Source of the DNA: Nitrosomonas communis
GTDB taxonomy: Bacteria > Pseudomonadota > Gammaproteobacteria > Burkholderiales > Nitrosomonadaceae
DNA length: 64,000 bases
Assembly (NCBI RefSeq): GCF_900114745.1
Contig: NZ_FOUB01000002.1
Location: forward strand, 62,001-126,000
Reading direction: 5' to 3'
In this document: positions 27,402 through 36,776 of the stretch, piece by piece
Layout: each line of letters begins with the position of its first letter
How positions within the stretch are numbered: the stretch's first letter is position 1
Notes under the pieces: model-generated
What the model was told of the DNA's origin: nothing
What the model saw: only the letters and a program-made list of their open reading frames with translations
Database searches by the model: none
Made by a program: the position numbers and the translations under genes

Positions 27402-28601
27402 TCAGTAGAGTGTAGTTTCCTGCTCGTTGTGGTCAGTGTCTTTGGCTAGATCGCCGATATTGCCGCGTATGCTACCACTGATAACTTCAACGCAGCTTTT
27501 CCAGAAGCCAGCGGAGAGCAGCTGCAGGCCACGGAAATACCTGTTCGACATCACTGTAGGCGCGCTGTATCGACAAGTAACACCTAACCCTTCCTCATCG
27601 AGATTGATGGTCTTGTGCCACATCCATGCTGGAAAAAATAAAACATCTCCCGGGTGCAGATCAAATTCATAGCGCGGTGCGTATCCCACCAGTGCATAGG
27701 CATCACGATCGCTTGGTTCGCCTTGCTCATCAGCTCGAAAAGCTGCAAAACGTCGCATACCATTGCCACGTGCAGCTGGATATAACAACCAGGAATATTC
27801 GGCTTCAATCAACGTCCAGTGTTTGGATCCTGATACAGCTTGATACCAGTTGAGACCTTCCTCGCAGTGGTAATTGGCGTTTAACCCTTTACCCAAACCA
27901 AGTATAAGAAAACTTAGAATAGGTTTGGATGGGCGGCCCATCACAGGGAAATAAGCATGTGACCGCGGAATACCGAAATATTGGTAAAAGGCTGGGTTTT
28001 GGTCGAGCAATAATTGTTGTGGAATGAAATTACGGCGGCGATCGATGGCGACTTGGTTGATTGATGTATTAATTATCTTCTTGGCGCTCTTGTCCAGAGC
28101 CTGCACTATGGTGTCTGGAAATCGCTCCGCTAAGCTTGTAAGTGTCCAGTCATGGGGTGCATTTTCAACAAAGCCACGTAAAATGCATGGAATGGCGCGT
28201 TTAACGTGTTCATGGTAAAACTGGTGTGGCTCAATCTCACCAGGATGATATTCCGCAATATTTAAAACTATTCGGCGCGGTAGATTATAGTTTTGCAATC
28301 TTTTTAGCACTCGCTGCTCTGTTCGTCGACGCATCTTTTGCAACAGGTTGGGATTATTAGTGAGATGTTGACACAACATGATGCTCTTTAGCGCCAACAC
28401 ATTCCCATAACCCAACGGTAGTTTCACTACGCCGCGTTTACCCATTCGCTCCACAAATAACATGCGCAAGAAAAATTGCTGCTCTACCACCAATTGCCAC
28501 GTAGCATATAAAAATGTCGCTATTCCAGCTAACGGGGTAGCCAGTATATTTTTCGCAGACGCCAGAGTTATTCTTTTCAGTGTTTTGTCAGCAATCTCCA
28601 T
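27402..28601 (-). CDS. Cupin/JmjC-like domain protein
   Basis: A 399-residue protein starting at the ATG at 28601, which is preceded by AAGGGGA (an upstream in-frame start at 28628 is weaker). The C-terminal two thirds match cupin_8/JmjC-like hydroxylases: RAIPCILRGFVENAP, then YHCEEGLNWYQAVSGSKHW with a potential metal His, and FDLHPGDVLFFPAWMWHKTIN with the second His. Family members are Fe(II)/2-oxoglutarate-dependent hydroxylases of proteins or RNA. The N-terminal 150 residues are basic and have no known domain. The usual HxD is not plain, so activity is uncertain. Confidence 0.75.
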   Translation of the reverse strand: MEIADKTLKRITLASAKNILATPLAGIATFLYATWQLVVEQQFFLRMLFVERMGKRGVVKLPLGYGNVLALKSIMLCQHLTNNPNLLQKMRRRTEQRVLKRLQNYNLPRRIVLNIAEYHPGEIEPHQFYHEHVKRAIPCILRGFVENAPHDWTLTSLAERFPDTIVQALDKSAKKIINTSINQVAIDRRRNFIPQQLLLDQNPAFYQYFGIPRSHAYFPVMGRPSKPILSFLILGLGKGLNANYHCEEGLNWYQAVSGSKHWTLIEAEYSWLLYPAARGNGMRRFAAFRADEQGEPSDRDAYALVGYAPRYEFDLHPGDVLFFPAWMWHKTINLDEEGLGVTCRYSAPTVMSNRYFRGLQLLSAGFWKSCVEVISGSIRGNIGDLAKDTDHNEQETTLY

Positions 28602-28698
28602 TGAATTCCCCTTTCGGTTTTTTCTCAATATTTAATTTCAGCTTGAGAATTGATTCCTGCAAAAAACTTCATCATCCGATTAGCCATCCTGGCGTCAG

Positions 28699-28734
28699 AG
28701 CCATACTGAACCAAATAATTGGTTCAGTATGGCT
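28699..28734. repeat. Perfect 16-bp-arm inverted repeat
   Basis: AGCCATACTGAACCAA and its exact reverse complement are separated by 4 bases (ATAA). The stem is very stable for this AT-rich gap, but there is no T-run on either side, so it is either an unusual terminator-like structure or an operator or mobile-element end. Confidence 0.65.
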
Positions 28735-29022
28735 TAATGTTTGTGCCGGTTTTATGATTGACACTTGAAGCAGAGCAGAAGCAATGAATCAAACTGTTTC
28801 AGTTTTATTTCATATTGATGCTAAAGAATAATAAAGAGGCAAGCAATAATGCATAAGCCTACAATTTTTATTCCTTGGGAATACAATAATTACATTGAAG
28901 AAAAGAGTAAGCGATCTGACCGGGGCGTTATTAACCCAGCCAGATAAAATTTTAACAATTCGATTAAATCACTTGCAATAAACTGGATGCAAGAGCATTT
29001 TTTTTATAAAGAGTGGTGGTAA

Positions 29023-29123
29023 TTCCATTTCCAGGTCAAAAATGACGCGAAGGCGAGCCACAGACAGTATAAATAATACGGCAAGGTGAAGCCGACAAAG
29101 TCATTTTTGACCTGGAAATGGAA
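29023..29123 (+). mobile_element. 101-bp MITE, copy 5
   Basis: Ends TTCCATTTCCAGGTCAAAA and TTTTTGACCTGGAAATGGAA pair perfectly over 19 bases, including the CAGGTC variant present in both arms. TAA flanks both sides. Compensating change in both arms suggests that this copy comes from a subfamily in which the arms are kept complementary. Confidence 0.92.
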
Positions 29124-29170
29124 TAAAACAATAACAGGAAAGGGAAGACAGTATTAAATAGGTAACACTT

Positions 29171-29986
29171 ATGAAAGATGAAGTCTGTATTCACTTCTTG
29201 CAGTGGGTCCTACCGCAGATGCAGCTGCGGTGGCAAGGTTTTCGTCGGGTTAGAAAACAAGTATGTAAACGTATAGGTCAGCGTATTGACCAGTTAGGTC
29301 TTGTGGATGAATTGGCTTATCGTGATTATTTGCTTAATCATGTGTCTGAATGGCAAATCCTGGCCACCTTGTGTCATGTTACTATCTCGCGTTTTTATCG
29401 CGATAAAGTCGTTTTTAATCGACTTGAAGATGAATTAATACCCCGATTATGTGCTCAGCTGCAACTACGAGGTGAAAAATACTTATATTGCTGGTGTGCA
29501 GGTTGTGCCAGAGGTGAAGAGGCTTATAGCCTGGTGTTACTCTGGACTTTTGTTTTGCAAGATCGCTACCCAGAAATGGTAATTTCGATTACTGCAACAG
29601 ATATTGAGCCACTCATGATTCAACAGGCACACAAAGCGTGCTATCCATTTAGTAGTTTGAAGAATTTAGCACCTGAATGGCGTCAAAAAGCGTTCAGACA
29701 AATCAATGATCGATATTGTCTGTCTCCCATTTATCAGCATCCAGTCACTTTCGCGGTAAGCGATGTAGAACAAGTTATAGCCATGCGATCTTATCATTTG
29801 GTGCTATGCCGCAACCTGGTGTTTACCTATTTTAGCTTGGAAAGACAAGTGCAATTTCTACATAAATTACAAACACGACTATTAGAAGGAAGTGTATTAG
29901 TGCTGGGTGCGCATGAGCGTTTGCCTGAAGGGGTAAGCGGGTGGAACCAGTGGCAGCCACGATTGCCGATCTATGTGCGTGAATAG
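29171..29986 (+). CDS. CheR-type methyltransferase domain protein
   Basis: A 271-residue protein with the CheR layout: an N-terminal helical part (FRRVRKQVCKRIGQRIDQLG), TISRFYRDKVVFNRLEDELIP (family V-x-x-F-F-R-D), the SAM-binding segment YCWCAGCARGEEAYSLVLL (family WSAGCSTGEEPYS), ATDIEPLMIQQA, and CRNLVFTYF (family CRNVLIYF). It is predicted to methylate protein carboxyls as in chemoreceptors, but no chemotaxis genes are adjacent and it lacks the extra domains of hybrid CheRs. A MITE lies 47 bases before its start and may carry or separate its promoter. Confidence 0.85.
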   Translation: MKDEVCIHFLQWVLPQMQLRWQGFRRVRKQVCKRIGQRIDQLGLVDELAYRDYLLNHVSEWQILATLCHVTISRFYRDKVVFNRLEDELIPRLCAQLQLRGEKYLYCWCAGCARGEEAYSLVLLWTFVLQDRYPEMVISITATDIEPLMIQQAHKACYPFSSLKNLAPEWRQKAFRQINDRYCLSPIYQHPVTFAVSDVEQVIAMRSYHLVLCRNLVFTYFSLERQVQFLHKLQTRLLEGSVLVLGAHERLPEGVSGWNQWQPRLPIYVRE

Positions 29987-30105
29987 AGAATCCTCATATT
30001 TTCAGTTTAAAGATAAGCATTACCAATCAGCCATTTATCGGCTGGATGCCGTATTTCTTATTGGTATAGAGGATGGTTCTGATAATTGTCGCCATATTGA
30101 CGAGG

Positions 30106-31227
30106 CTAACGACCAGTATCAATGTGTAATTGCAAAATCTTCAGTATATGTTCGCGATCGATCCAACCAACAATTTTCCCCTCATCTAACACAGGCACTT
30201 GGTTGATGCCATTCTCATTCATGATTTGTAATACCTCAAGGATGCTGTTAGTAGGTTGTGCGATATTAAGACGTTTGAGCGGAGTCATAATCTCGCGTAC
30301 TGGCGTGTTGGACCATTGCTCACGTGGACACTTAACCACATCACTTAGTGATATTAGGCCGATAGTCTGGTTATCTTTAATCACTAGGCACGCACGGTGG
30401 CCGGTTAACAACATTTTTTCATCTATCCAAGATAGTATGCTCATGTCTGCAGCTATCATCGGTACTTCTTTTTGTATGACATCACCAACAGATACATGGC
30501 CAGCCAGGTGTTCCCTGAAATAAGCACGCTTGCTGTCCTCTGCCACGGCAAGCAAGAACCAGCTTATCCCCATTAACCATAGACCATTGACCAGCATGGC
30601 TGGCTGCAAGGCGATCAGCATTCCTGTAATCATTAAACCATAGGCGACTATCTTGCCACTCATTACAGCCCATTGCATTCCTTTAACAGCATTTCCAGTC
30701 ATTTTCCATATTAGGGCACGGAAAATACGACCACCATCCATTGGAAAACCAGGTATTAGATTAAAGATTGCTACAACGAGGTTAATGGTTGTTAACCACT
30801 CGAGTACTGCCGTGGCGGTTTCGCTATAGGGCATTAGCCAAAGCTTAAGCAAATAGAAGAGACCCGCGAGAGCAAAGCTTACCAAAGGACCTGCAATCGC
30901 AATGAAGAATTCAGTTGCGGCAGTATCTGCATCCTTCCCAATTTGTGCCACACCCCCAAAAATAAAGAGTGTAATGGCACGCACCTTGATCCCACGAGCG
31001 ATTGCAACTAGACTGTGGCCCAACTCATGCAGGATGATGCTGACAAAAAATAGCAGTGTGGCCAGCAAAGCGGTCAGAAATGTGTCATGACTGCTCCACT
31101 CTGGATGGGCATTTCTAAATACAACGAAAAGTGAGCTGACTAGCAAAAAGAAGACGATAAGCCACGTATAGTGCACTCCGATACGTATACCAAAAACAGT
31201 GCCGAGACGAAAAGAAGATTCCAGCAT
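30106..31227 (-). CDS. Site-2 protease (M50) with tandem CBS domains
   Basis: An intramembrane metalloprotease of about 373 residues. The start at 31227 is chosen because AAGGAG lies 7-8 bases before its ATG; the frame also extends to 31284. Membrane segments surround IILHELGHSLVAI (zinc HExxH) and FNLIPGFPMDGGRIFRALI (the third ligand Asp). The C-terminal 130 residues are two CBS modules (SVGDVIQKEVPMI and VREIMTPLKRLNI), which bind adenine nucleotides. Such proteins cleave membrane-bound regulators. No obvious substrate is encoded nearby. Confidence 0.9.
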   Translation of the reverse strand: MLESSFRLGTVFGIRIGVHYTWLIVFFLLVSSLFVVFRNAHPEWSSHDTFLTALLATLLFFVSIILHELGHSLVAIARGIKVRAITLFIFGGVAQIGKDADTAATEFFIAIAGPLVSFALAGLFYLLKLWLMPYSETATAVLEWLTTINLVVAIFNLIPGFPMDGGRIFRALIWKMTGNAVKGMQWAVMSGKIVAYGLMITGMLIALQPAMLVNGLWLMGISWFLLAVAEDSKRAYFREHLAGHVSVGDVIQKEVPMIAADMSILSWIDEKMLLTGHRACLVIKDNQTIGLISLSDVVKCPREQWSNTPVREIMTPLKRLNIAQPTNSILEVLQIMNENGINQVPVLDEGKIVGWIDREHILKILQLHIDTGR

Positions 31228-31893
31228 CCCATTCTCCTTCGATGAAATGGTAACAGACACACTATACTCCTTAAATCCTTCCACAGAGAATCAGTGCAAA
31301 CCAATTAGATGTATTGATAGCCTGCAAAATCAGGTATGGCGTTTAACAGCAATTCGGATAAAATCACGGCTATTACATTGACCTGACTTTTAATTACCAT
31401 GGGTAAATAAACATGGGTGAATAATTCGCTGTACTTATGCAGCCATGGTTGACAACCAATTAGATCGTGGAGTATGGGAAAAAATCAATGCATGGAGCAA
31501 TCTGCTCAGTAGGTGGTAAAGGGGCATAGCTTTTGAAATATTGCAAATAAGCAGGATGGGGAAAAAGCTCAGGTTATTTGATGATCATGCAAGGGACGGA
31601 TGATATCCATCATTTAAGTTTGCCACTTGTATGTGATTTGTTCAGCAGCAATTGAAGACTGATGGGATATCAAGTTCGGTCCTATGATTTACGTTGTTCC
31701 TAAATCCTAGTCTGTTTTGAGACATTGCGATTGCGGTGTAGGTGACGACCATGGATAAGTTAATTTATAGGCTATTCATTAGCAGCGTGTTTCATTTTGG
31801 CTATTGACAGGGCAGGCTGATGGGTGGGTTCATCGATACATAACTTCATTGATTGATAAATTTATTTGCATTATTGCAGAAAGGATAGGTTCC
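31228..31893. other. Divergent intergenic region, no gene seen
   Basis: About 670 bases between the site-2 protease and the D,D-carboxypeptidase, which diverge. The 60-codon frames here are not protein-like. It must hold both promoters, but no strong boxes can be assigned. Confidence 0.4.
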
Positions 31894-33129
31894 ATGTTTG
31901 CTGTGAAAGGTGCAAGGAGAGAAGGATTTTTTGCCCTTGCTGTATGGTTGTTACTCTCCCTGGTAAGCCAGGTACAGGCGAATCCTCGCCATGCCTCCAT
32001 CGTGATCGATGTGGATACGGCTCAAGTGCTGCACGAGTCACATGCTGATGCCAGTCGTTACCCAGCTTCTCTAACCAAGATGATGACGCTCTACATGTTA
32101 TTCGAGGCGATGGAGAAAAGGAAGATGAGTCTTGATACTTCCATGCGAGTATCGACTCATGCAGCAGCCATGCCACCGACCAATATCAGGTTGCGATCGG
32201 GTGATACCCTTAGCGTGCGTGATGCGATTCCAGCGTTGATCGTACGCTCCGCCAACGATGTGGCAGCGGTAGTAGCCGAGGCGTTGGGTGGTACTGAAGC
32301 TAATTTTGGCCGCATGATGACGGAGAAAGCACGCAAACTTGGCATGCACTCCACCATCTTCCGCAATGCCTCCGGTCTGCCGCACAGTGAGCAGCGAACT
32401 ACGGCCCGGGATATGGCAATCTTATCTACGCGGTTGATGAAGGATTTCCCTCAGTACTACCATTATTTTTCGACCCAATCGTTTCGTTACAAAGGTATGA
32501 TCTATAATAGTCACAACCGTATGGTACGTAACATACCCGGTGTAGACGGCCTGAAAACTGGCTTTATCCGGGCTTCTGGCTTCAATGTGGCTACTTCTGC
32601 CAAGCGAGGTAATCGACGAGTGGTTGGGGTGGTAATGGGAGGACAAAGTGCCGCCTCGCGCGATCAGCATATGGCCCAGTTGCTGGATCGCAGCTTTACG
32701 CAATCAGTTATGACCAAGTCAGTCCGTAATGTCAGCAATATGGATGCAGCGCCAGCCGTAGCCATGAAAGTCAGTATGTCGGTTCCTGTCTCCAAACCTG
32801 CTTCCTCGTCGCAAAGAACGCTCGAGCCGGCCATGATGCAACGACCTACTCAGGCAAAAGCCACTGTTGCGTCCCAGAGGGCTGCCGGGGTGGATAGCAA
32901 CAACAGCTGGGGAATTCAAATCGGTTCCTATCAACTGTATGACCGAGCCCAGGCCCAGGCGCAAGCTGTTACCCGCTGGGTAGCAGGTGAAGTGGTGGTC
33001 ACTGAGGTTGAGGTCCGCAATCGCAAGCTCTATCGAGCCCAGTTGGTTGGTTTGCAGAGAAACGAAGCACATACTGCCTGCCAGAGTCTGGTCCGGCAGG
33101 GAATAGGATGCCTCGTGGTACGATCTTAA
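31894..33129 (+). CDS. D-alanyl-D-alanine carboxypeptidase (S11) with C-terminal SPOR domain
   Basis: A 411-residue exported penicillin-binding enzyme that trims the D-Ala from peptidoglycan stems. The ATG at 31894 is preferred over the in-frame start at 31804 because AGGATAGG precedes it and it begins the signal peptide (MFAVKGARREGFFALAVWLL). The three active-site motifs are Ser59-x-x-Lys62 (SLTK), Ser119-Ala-Asn121, and Lys221-Thr-Gly223. After a Pro/Ser/Met-rich linker, the last 75 residues (WGIQIGSYQLYDRAQAQAQA) form a SPOR domain that binds denuded glycan at septa. Confidence 0.93.
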   Translation: MFAVKGARREGFFALAVWLLLSLVSQVQANPRHASIVIDVDTAQVLHESHADASRYPASLTKMMTLYMLFEAMEKRKMSLDTSMRVSTHAAAMPPTNIRLRSGDTLSVRDAIPALIVRSANDVAAVVAEALGGTEANFGRMMTEKARKLGMHSTIFRNASGLPHSEQRTTARDMAILSTRLMKDFPQYYHYFSTQSFRYKGMIYNSHNRMVRNIPGVDGLKTGFIRASGFNVATSAKRGNRRVVGVVMGGQSAASRDQHMAQLLDRSFTQSVMTKSVRNVSNMDAAPAVAMKVSMSVPVSKPASSSQRTLEPAMMQRPTQAKATVASQRAAGVDSNNSWGIQIGSYQLYDRAQAQAQAVTRWVAGEVVVTEVEVRNRKLYRAQLVGLQRNEAHTACQSLVRQGIGCLVVRS

Positions 33130-33453
33130 TTTAGCGGCATGACTGTACTCGTTAACAAAAAGCACAGTTTAATTTTCTTGCCTACTTTGACGCCAGAGAG
33201 CGTTGTTCTTGCTAGTGGTGGCATCAAGCTAGGTAGCTGCTAAATAATAGTTGATAAGTCTTCATGCAAAAAATAAGGATGGGGTGCAAGGAAAACGGGA
33301 GCATAAAAGATGAAACCTGGAAATCGCAGTTGACGACTTAATGGGAGAGTTAAGCTCATGACATATGAGGCATTTTCGAATTTTTCTCATCGTCGCGCAG
33401 ACGCTAACGATTGCCCAGTTTCTACTGACGCAGCTAAGCTAGGGTTGGTATTG
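33130..33453. other. Convergent intergenic region, no feature seen
   Basis: 324 bases between the 3' ends of the carboxypeptidase and the kinase/RNase Z fusion. No repeat, clear terminator or gene was recognised. Confidence 0.35.
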
Positions 33454-35439
33454 CTAGGATAATTCATCCTGCTTGTTACTACTCCTAATGGGCTGCAAAG
33501 CAGCCGGCATGACAACACATGAGCAGACAGCATGTATCTCATCATAAACCTGCTGTAGCTTGTCAGCATAGCGCTGGGAAAAATGAAAGGGCACCAGTCT
33601 GGCAACTTCAGCAGCTGTTGCGATTTCGCCACAAGCGCGTGTAGTTAAATGACCAGTCTGCGTGGCTTGGTTGGCATCTGCTTCCATAAAACAAGCTTCG
33701 CAGAAAAGGGTATGGGCGTATCGAGCTAAAGCCTGTAGACGCAGGCGATTATCTACGGTATCAGCAAAATCGGTGGCATAAACTAATTTCTTACCTGGCT
33801 TGATCAGGACCAGGTCAGTTGCAATAACAGTCACACTGGTCATCGTCCCGTCAGGCAGAGTAATGATTGCTTTGTCATTTTCAGCCAGCAGGTGTTTTTT
33901 CACCTGGGCCAACCAAGGCCCTGGCTTCAGGTTATGTGCTTGCAGGTAATCTTTGCGGATATTGATTTCCTTCGTCGGTTCAAAGGCGTAGGCCAGCACT
34001 GGTGTATGATGATCTAGCAGTTGTGCTCGAATACGGAAATCCGGATCTTGCAGGATCACGCCTGCTTCCAACTTGATCTCGTCTAATTGCACACATGCTT
34101 GCTGGCCTGCTTGAAGGCGAAAGCGCAATAAACGGTCGGTATGCACTTCAGCTACCTCAAAGCGGGGTGCGCGCCCACCGATCCGATCCCATAGAATACC
34201 CTGCAGGAAACCTTTGATGTGTTGAGCCAATCCTGGCGGCCCATACAGGTGGCAAGGCGGAAACTCTCCAATGCGTGAGCGCAATAACATTATGAAGCCA
34301 CCAATATGGTCGATATGAGTATGACTGATAAAAACATCCGTTACCTGATGGGCAATGCGTGCTGGCAGACGTACACCCTCTCCCAAATCGAACAGCAGAC
34401 TTCGCCTTTGCTGCCGCAAGCGTATGTGTAATAGTGGATCGCCAAGAATCCCATTGACCAGACAGAAATCGATTTGCCCGACTCGCCCCATCACTTGCAT
34501 CCCACTATTTTGCAGGGCTAAGCCGCTCATATTGGAGGCTGGTAGGTATGTTAGCGGTTCTGACGCAAACGGTACCGCTGTTTCCACTAGACCGCTGAGC
34601 GAACGCTGCGTATCTCGGACCAATACACAATCGAAAGCATGCGGTAGGTATGGCAACCTGACAGTTAATTGCTTTCCGTGCAAATGCTTCACTTCAGCTA
34701 TGACCTGTGTCTGATTGCGTTTCAATAGTGCGACCTGTCTTCCAGCCCAGGCGCTGGATTCACCTAAAGGAGGTGGGGTACCGATAATATTTACTTGCGT
34801 AAGATCGACCGTTTGTTCAATACCCTGCTTAAGGTAGTTATTCCATAGCTTTGTACGCTGGTGAGCGCGACTACGTTTTCCGGGCCGCCTGGCCTCCACG
34901 CTGGTTTGGACTATGAAGAGCTGGTTCGTTAAGCTACGCAGTTCATCTAGCAGCGCCGGAGGTCGATCAGGCGCAGTAAGCATGAGCACAGCATCGACAG
35001 CTACCACCTCAAACATACCTTGTAACAATTCGCTGCCAGCAACGCCACGGGTTACGCCAGGGGCATCAATTAACAGTACGTCGTAATCAAACAATGGTAT
35101 AAGGTGTCGTATCGCTAAAACCAGCGGCAGGCGGAAACGACCGGCATTGAGACTGCAGATAGCTTCATAACTGCAAATCTGCCAATCATCCGATTGCCAT
35201 CTAGCGAGAGAAACAGCGCCTGGAAAACCAAAGGCGGGTGAACCAGGATCGGCACAGATACAATAACAGCTTCGACCAGCCTTGTTGAGTTCGTGCGCCA
35301 ACTGCGATGCCAATGTCGATTTGCCGACTCCAGGTGGGCCATGCAACAATATGCGCCGATTGTGCGTTAATACGGTGGTAGCGATATCAGCCGCACGATA
35401 CGCTAAAACAGGCAAGTGGTGTTTAGTATCGTTATACAT
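33454..35439 (-). CDS. Fusion of Clp1/Grc3-like polynucleotide kinase and RNase Z-like nuclease
   Basis: A 661-residue two-enzyme protein. Start is the ATG at 35439, after GGAGGGAGGGG. Residues 20-300 read as a P-loop kinase of the Clp1/Grc3 type: Walker A GPPGVGKST (34-42), CADPGSPAFGFPGAVSLA (61-79, matching the DxGQxxxxxPGxxSL strand of Grc3/NOL9) and LIDAPGVTRGVAGSELLQ (Walker-B-side loop). Residues 320-650 are an RNase Z-type metallo-beta-lactamase domain: HTHIDHIGG (373-381), DHHTPVLAYAFEP, YATDFADT, GHLTTRACGEIA and HFSQRY. Members of the first family phosphorylate RNA 5'-OH ends; the second cuts pre-tRNA 3' trailers. Together they suggest an RNA end-processing enzyme. Confidence 0.8.
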   Translation of the reverse strand: MYNDTKHHLPVLAYRAADIATTVLTHNRRILLHGPPGVGKSTLASQLAHELNKAGRSCYCICADPGSPAFGFPGAVSLARWQSDDWQICSYEAICSLNAGRFRLPLVLAIRHLIPLFDYDVLLIDAPGVTRGVAGSELLQGMFEVVAVDAVLMLTAPDRPPALLDELRSLTNQLFIVQTSVEARRPGKRSRAHQRTKLWNNYLKQGIEQTVDLTQVNIIGTPPPLGESSAWAGRQVALLKRNQTQVIAEVKHLHGKQLTVRLPYLPHAFDCVLVRDTQRSLSGLVETAVPFASEPLTYLPASNMSGLALQNSGMQVMGRVGQIDFCLVNGILGDPLLHIRLRQQRRSLLFDLGEGVRLPARIAHQVTDVFISHTHIDHIGGFIMLLRSRIGEFPPCHLYGPPGLAQHIKGFLQGILWDRIGGRAPRFEVAEVHTDRLLRFRLQAGQQACVQLDEIKLEAGVILQDPDFRIRAQLLDHHTPVLAYAFEPTKEINIRKDYLQAHNLKPGPWLAQVKKHLLAENDKAIITLPDGTMTSVTVIATDLVLIKPGKKLVYATDFADTVDNRLRLQALARYAHTLFCEACFMEADANQATQTGHLTTRACGEIATAAEVARLVPFHFSQRYADKLQQVYDEIHAVCSCVVMPAALQPIRSSNKQDELS

Positions 35440-35909
35440 GCATTTCCCCTCCCTCCGTACAAAAAGCTTGATGACTTTTGATCTTGATTTGATCACAAAA
35501 GTTTTTTAACTGAGGCAGTTTCCAATCATTTCCAAAGGTAGAAAAAGCTAAGTTGGATTTTGTTAAACACAGCATTACGTCGCTTCAAGGTTGATGATGC
35601 GCAGTATCATGAGTAATATTGCTTATCTGCTAAAGCTGAGTGGGTAGTTATTTGTTCTCAAAGCTCTCGTCCTAGACTTTAGCTGAAACGACCCAGTAGG
35701 TGGACAAAGAGAAAGCTGCAGCAGCTAGCCATTGAGGTGGTAATTCCATTTTTAGGTCAAAAATGACACGTAGGCGAGCCGCAGACAGTATAAATTAATA
35801 CGGCAAGGCGAAGCCGACAAAGTCATTTTTGATCTGGAAATGGAATAAAAAAAGTAAAGCGGTGAAGGGATATAAATTTACTCTAACCCAATAATGGGAG
35901 ATGTAATTT
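35440..35909. other. Intergenic with MITE
   Basis: Region between the divergent kinase/RNase Z fusion and the macrodomain gene. Apart from the MITE at 35744-35845 no gene or terminator is seen. Confidence 0.4.
35744..35845 (+). mobile_element. MITE, copy 6 (102 bp)
   Basis: Ends TTCCATTTTTAGGTCAAAA and TTTTTGATCTGGAAATGGAA, flanked by TAA on both sides. One extra T in the central TATAAATTAATACGG makes it 102 bp. It lies 64 bases before the macrodomain gene. Confidence 0.9.
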
Positions 35910-36449
35910 ATGACTAAGCGTGAATTCTTCGGCGTAACGATTGAGTGTGTTCAGGGAAATATTGCAGCTCAAGCTGATATGGATGCCATTGTTAACGCGG
36001 CTAACGCCATGTTGCGAATGGGCGGGGGTGTGGCAGGCGCGATTCATCGGGGAGCAGGCCCTGGCCTCGAAGAGGAATGCCGCAAGCTCGCACCTATTCA
36101 GCCTGGCCAGACGGTCATAACCGGAGCACATAATCTGCCAAATCGTTATGTTATTCATTGTCTTGGGCCGGTCTACGGTAAAGATGAGCCTTCTGATCAG
36201 TTGCTCTCCTCTTGTTATCGTAATGCGTTGCAATTGGCCGAGAACAATCGCATCAGATCCATTGCTTTTCCGGCAATCTCGACGGGCTTTTTTGGCTATC
36301 CCTTGGAATTAGCTACCAGGATCGCCTTTCAGACAATTTTCGATATACTTCCCAGCCTTTTGATTGTTAAACATATTCGCTTTGTTTTGTTAAGTGATGC
36401 TGATCGGCAGTTATACGAGCAAATTCTTGACGAGTTCGAAAAAACATGA
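35910..36449 (+). CDS. Macrodomain protein (MacroD-type ADP-ribosyl hydrolase)
   Basis: A 179-residue single macrodomain. The ADP-ribose-binding loops are intact: GNIAAQADMDAIVNAANAML with GGGVAGAIHRGAGPGLEEEC (MacroD loop 1), and FPAISTGFFGYPLELATRIA (loop 2). The family removes ADP-ribose from proteins or nucleic-acid ends or deacetylates O-acetyl-ADP-ribose. Its neighbour on the other strand is a kinase/RNase Z fusion, which makes a role in nucleic-acid end chemistry possible, but they do not share an operon. GGGAG precedes the ATG. Confidence 0.9.
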   Translation: MTKREFFGVTIECVQGNIAAQADMDAIVNAANAMLRMGGGVAGAIHRGAGPGLEEECRKLAPIQPGQTVITGAHNLPNRYVIHCLGPVYGKDEPSDQLLSSCYRNALQLAENNRIRSIAFPAISTGFFGYPLELATRIAFQTIFDILPSLLIVKHIRFVLLSDADRQLYEQILDEFEKT

Positions 36450-36776
36450 TTAGGTATAAAAACATCAGTGCTAATGGTGCGATTTAGAATTTATGAATTC
36501 AGAGTGAACAGGTAAAAATAACGCAGTGTAGAGATACATTTATGCCAATTGCGATTTGCAACTACACGCATACTGGTCATTTTCTAAAAACTATTCACCC
36601 GAGATAACGAACTGTATCAAAATATCAAAGTATTACTGGATTGAAATGAGAGACAATTTTTCTGGAGAAGTTTAAACCTAAAATTGCGGCTTATGAACCG
36701 TTAATTCATTCTATTTTTAGAAGATTGTCATTTTTTTTATCCCTTGGTGGGAATTCCATTTTTAAGGAGGACAGAT
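36450..36776. other. Intergenic, no gene seen
   Basis: 327 bases with no credible frame. Just before the cytochrome gene, GAATTCCATTTTTA resembles a MITE end and merges into the AAGGAGG ribosome site, but no second end is present. Confidence 0.4.

Larger units (their letters stand above)
28602..29170. other. Intergenic with strong hairpin and MITE
   Basis: No convincing gene. A 32-codon frame begins ATG at 28850 (HKPTIFIPWEYNNYIEEKSK) with a weak upstream purine stretch; it could be a small protein but cannot be supported further. The stretch also contains the 16-bp-arm hairpin at 28699-28734 and the MITE at 29023-29123. Confidence 0.4.

Noticed and set aside
36750-36766. GAATTCCATTTTTAAGG before the dihaem cytochrome as a further MITE copy
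   Set aside because: Only about 13 bases match one end and no second end is found within 150 bases. It may be a remnant or chance.
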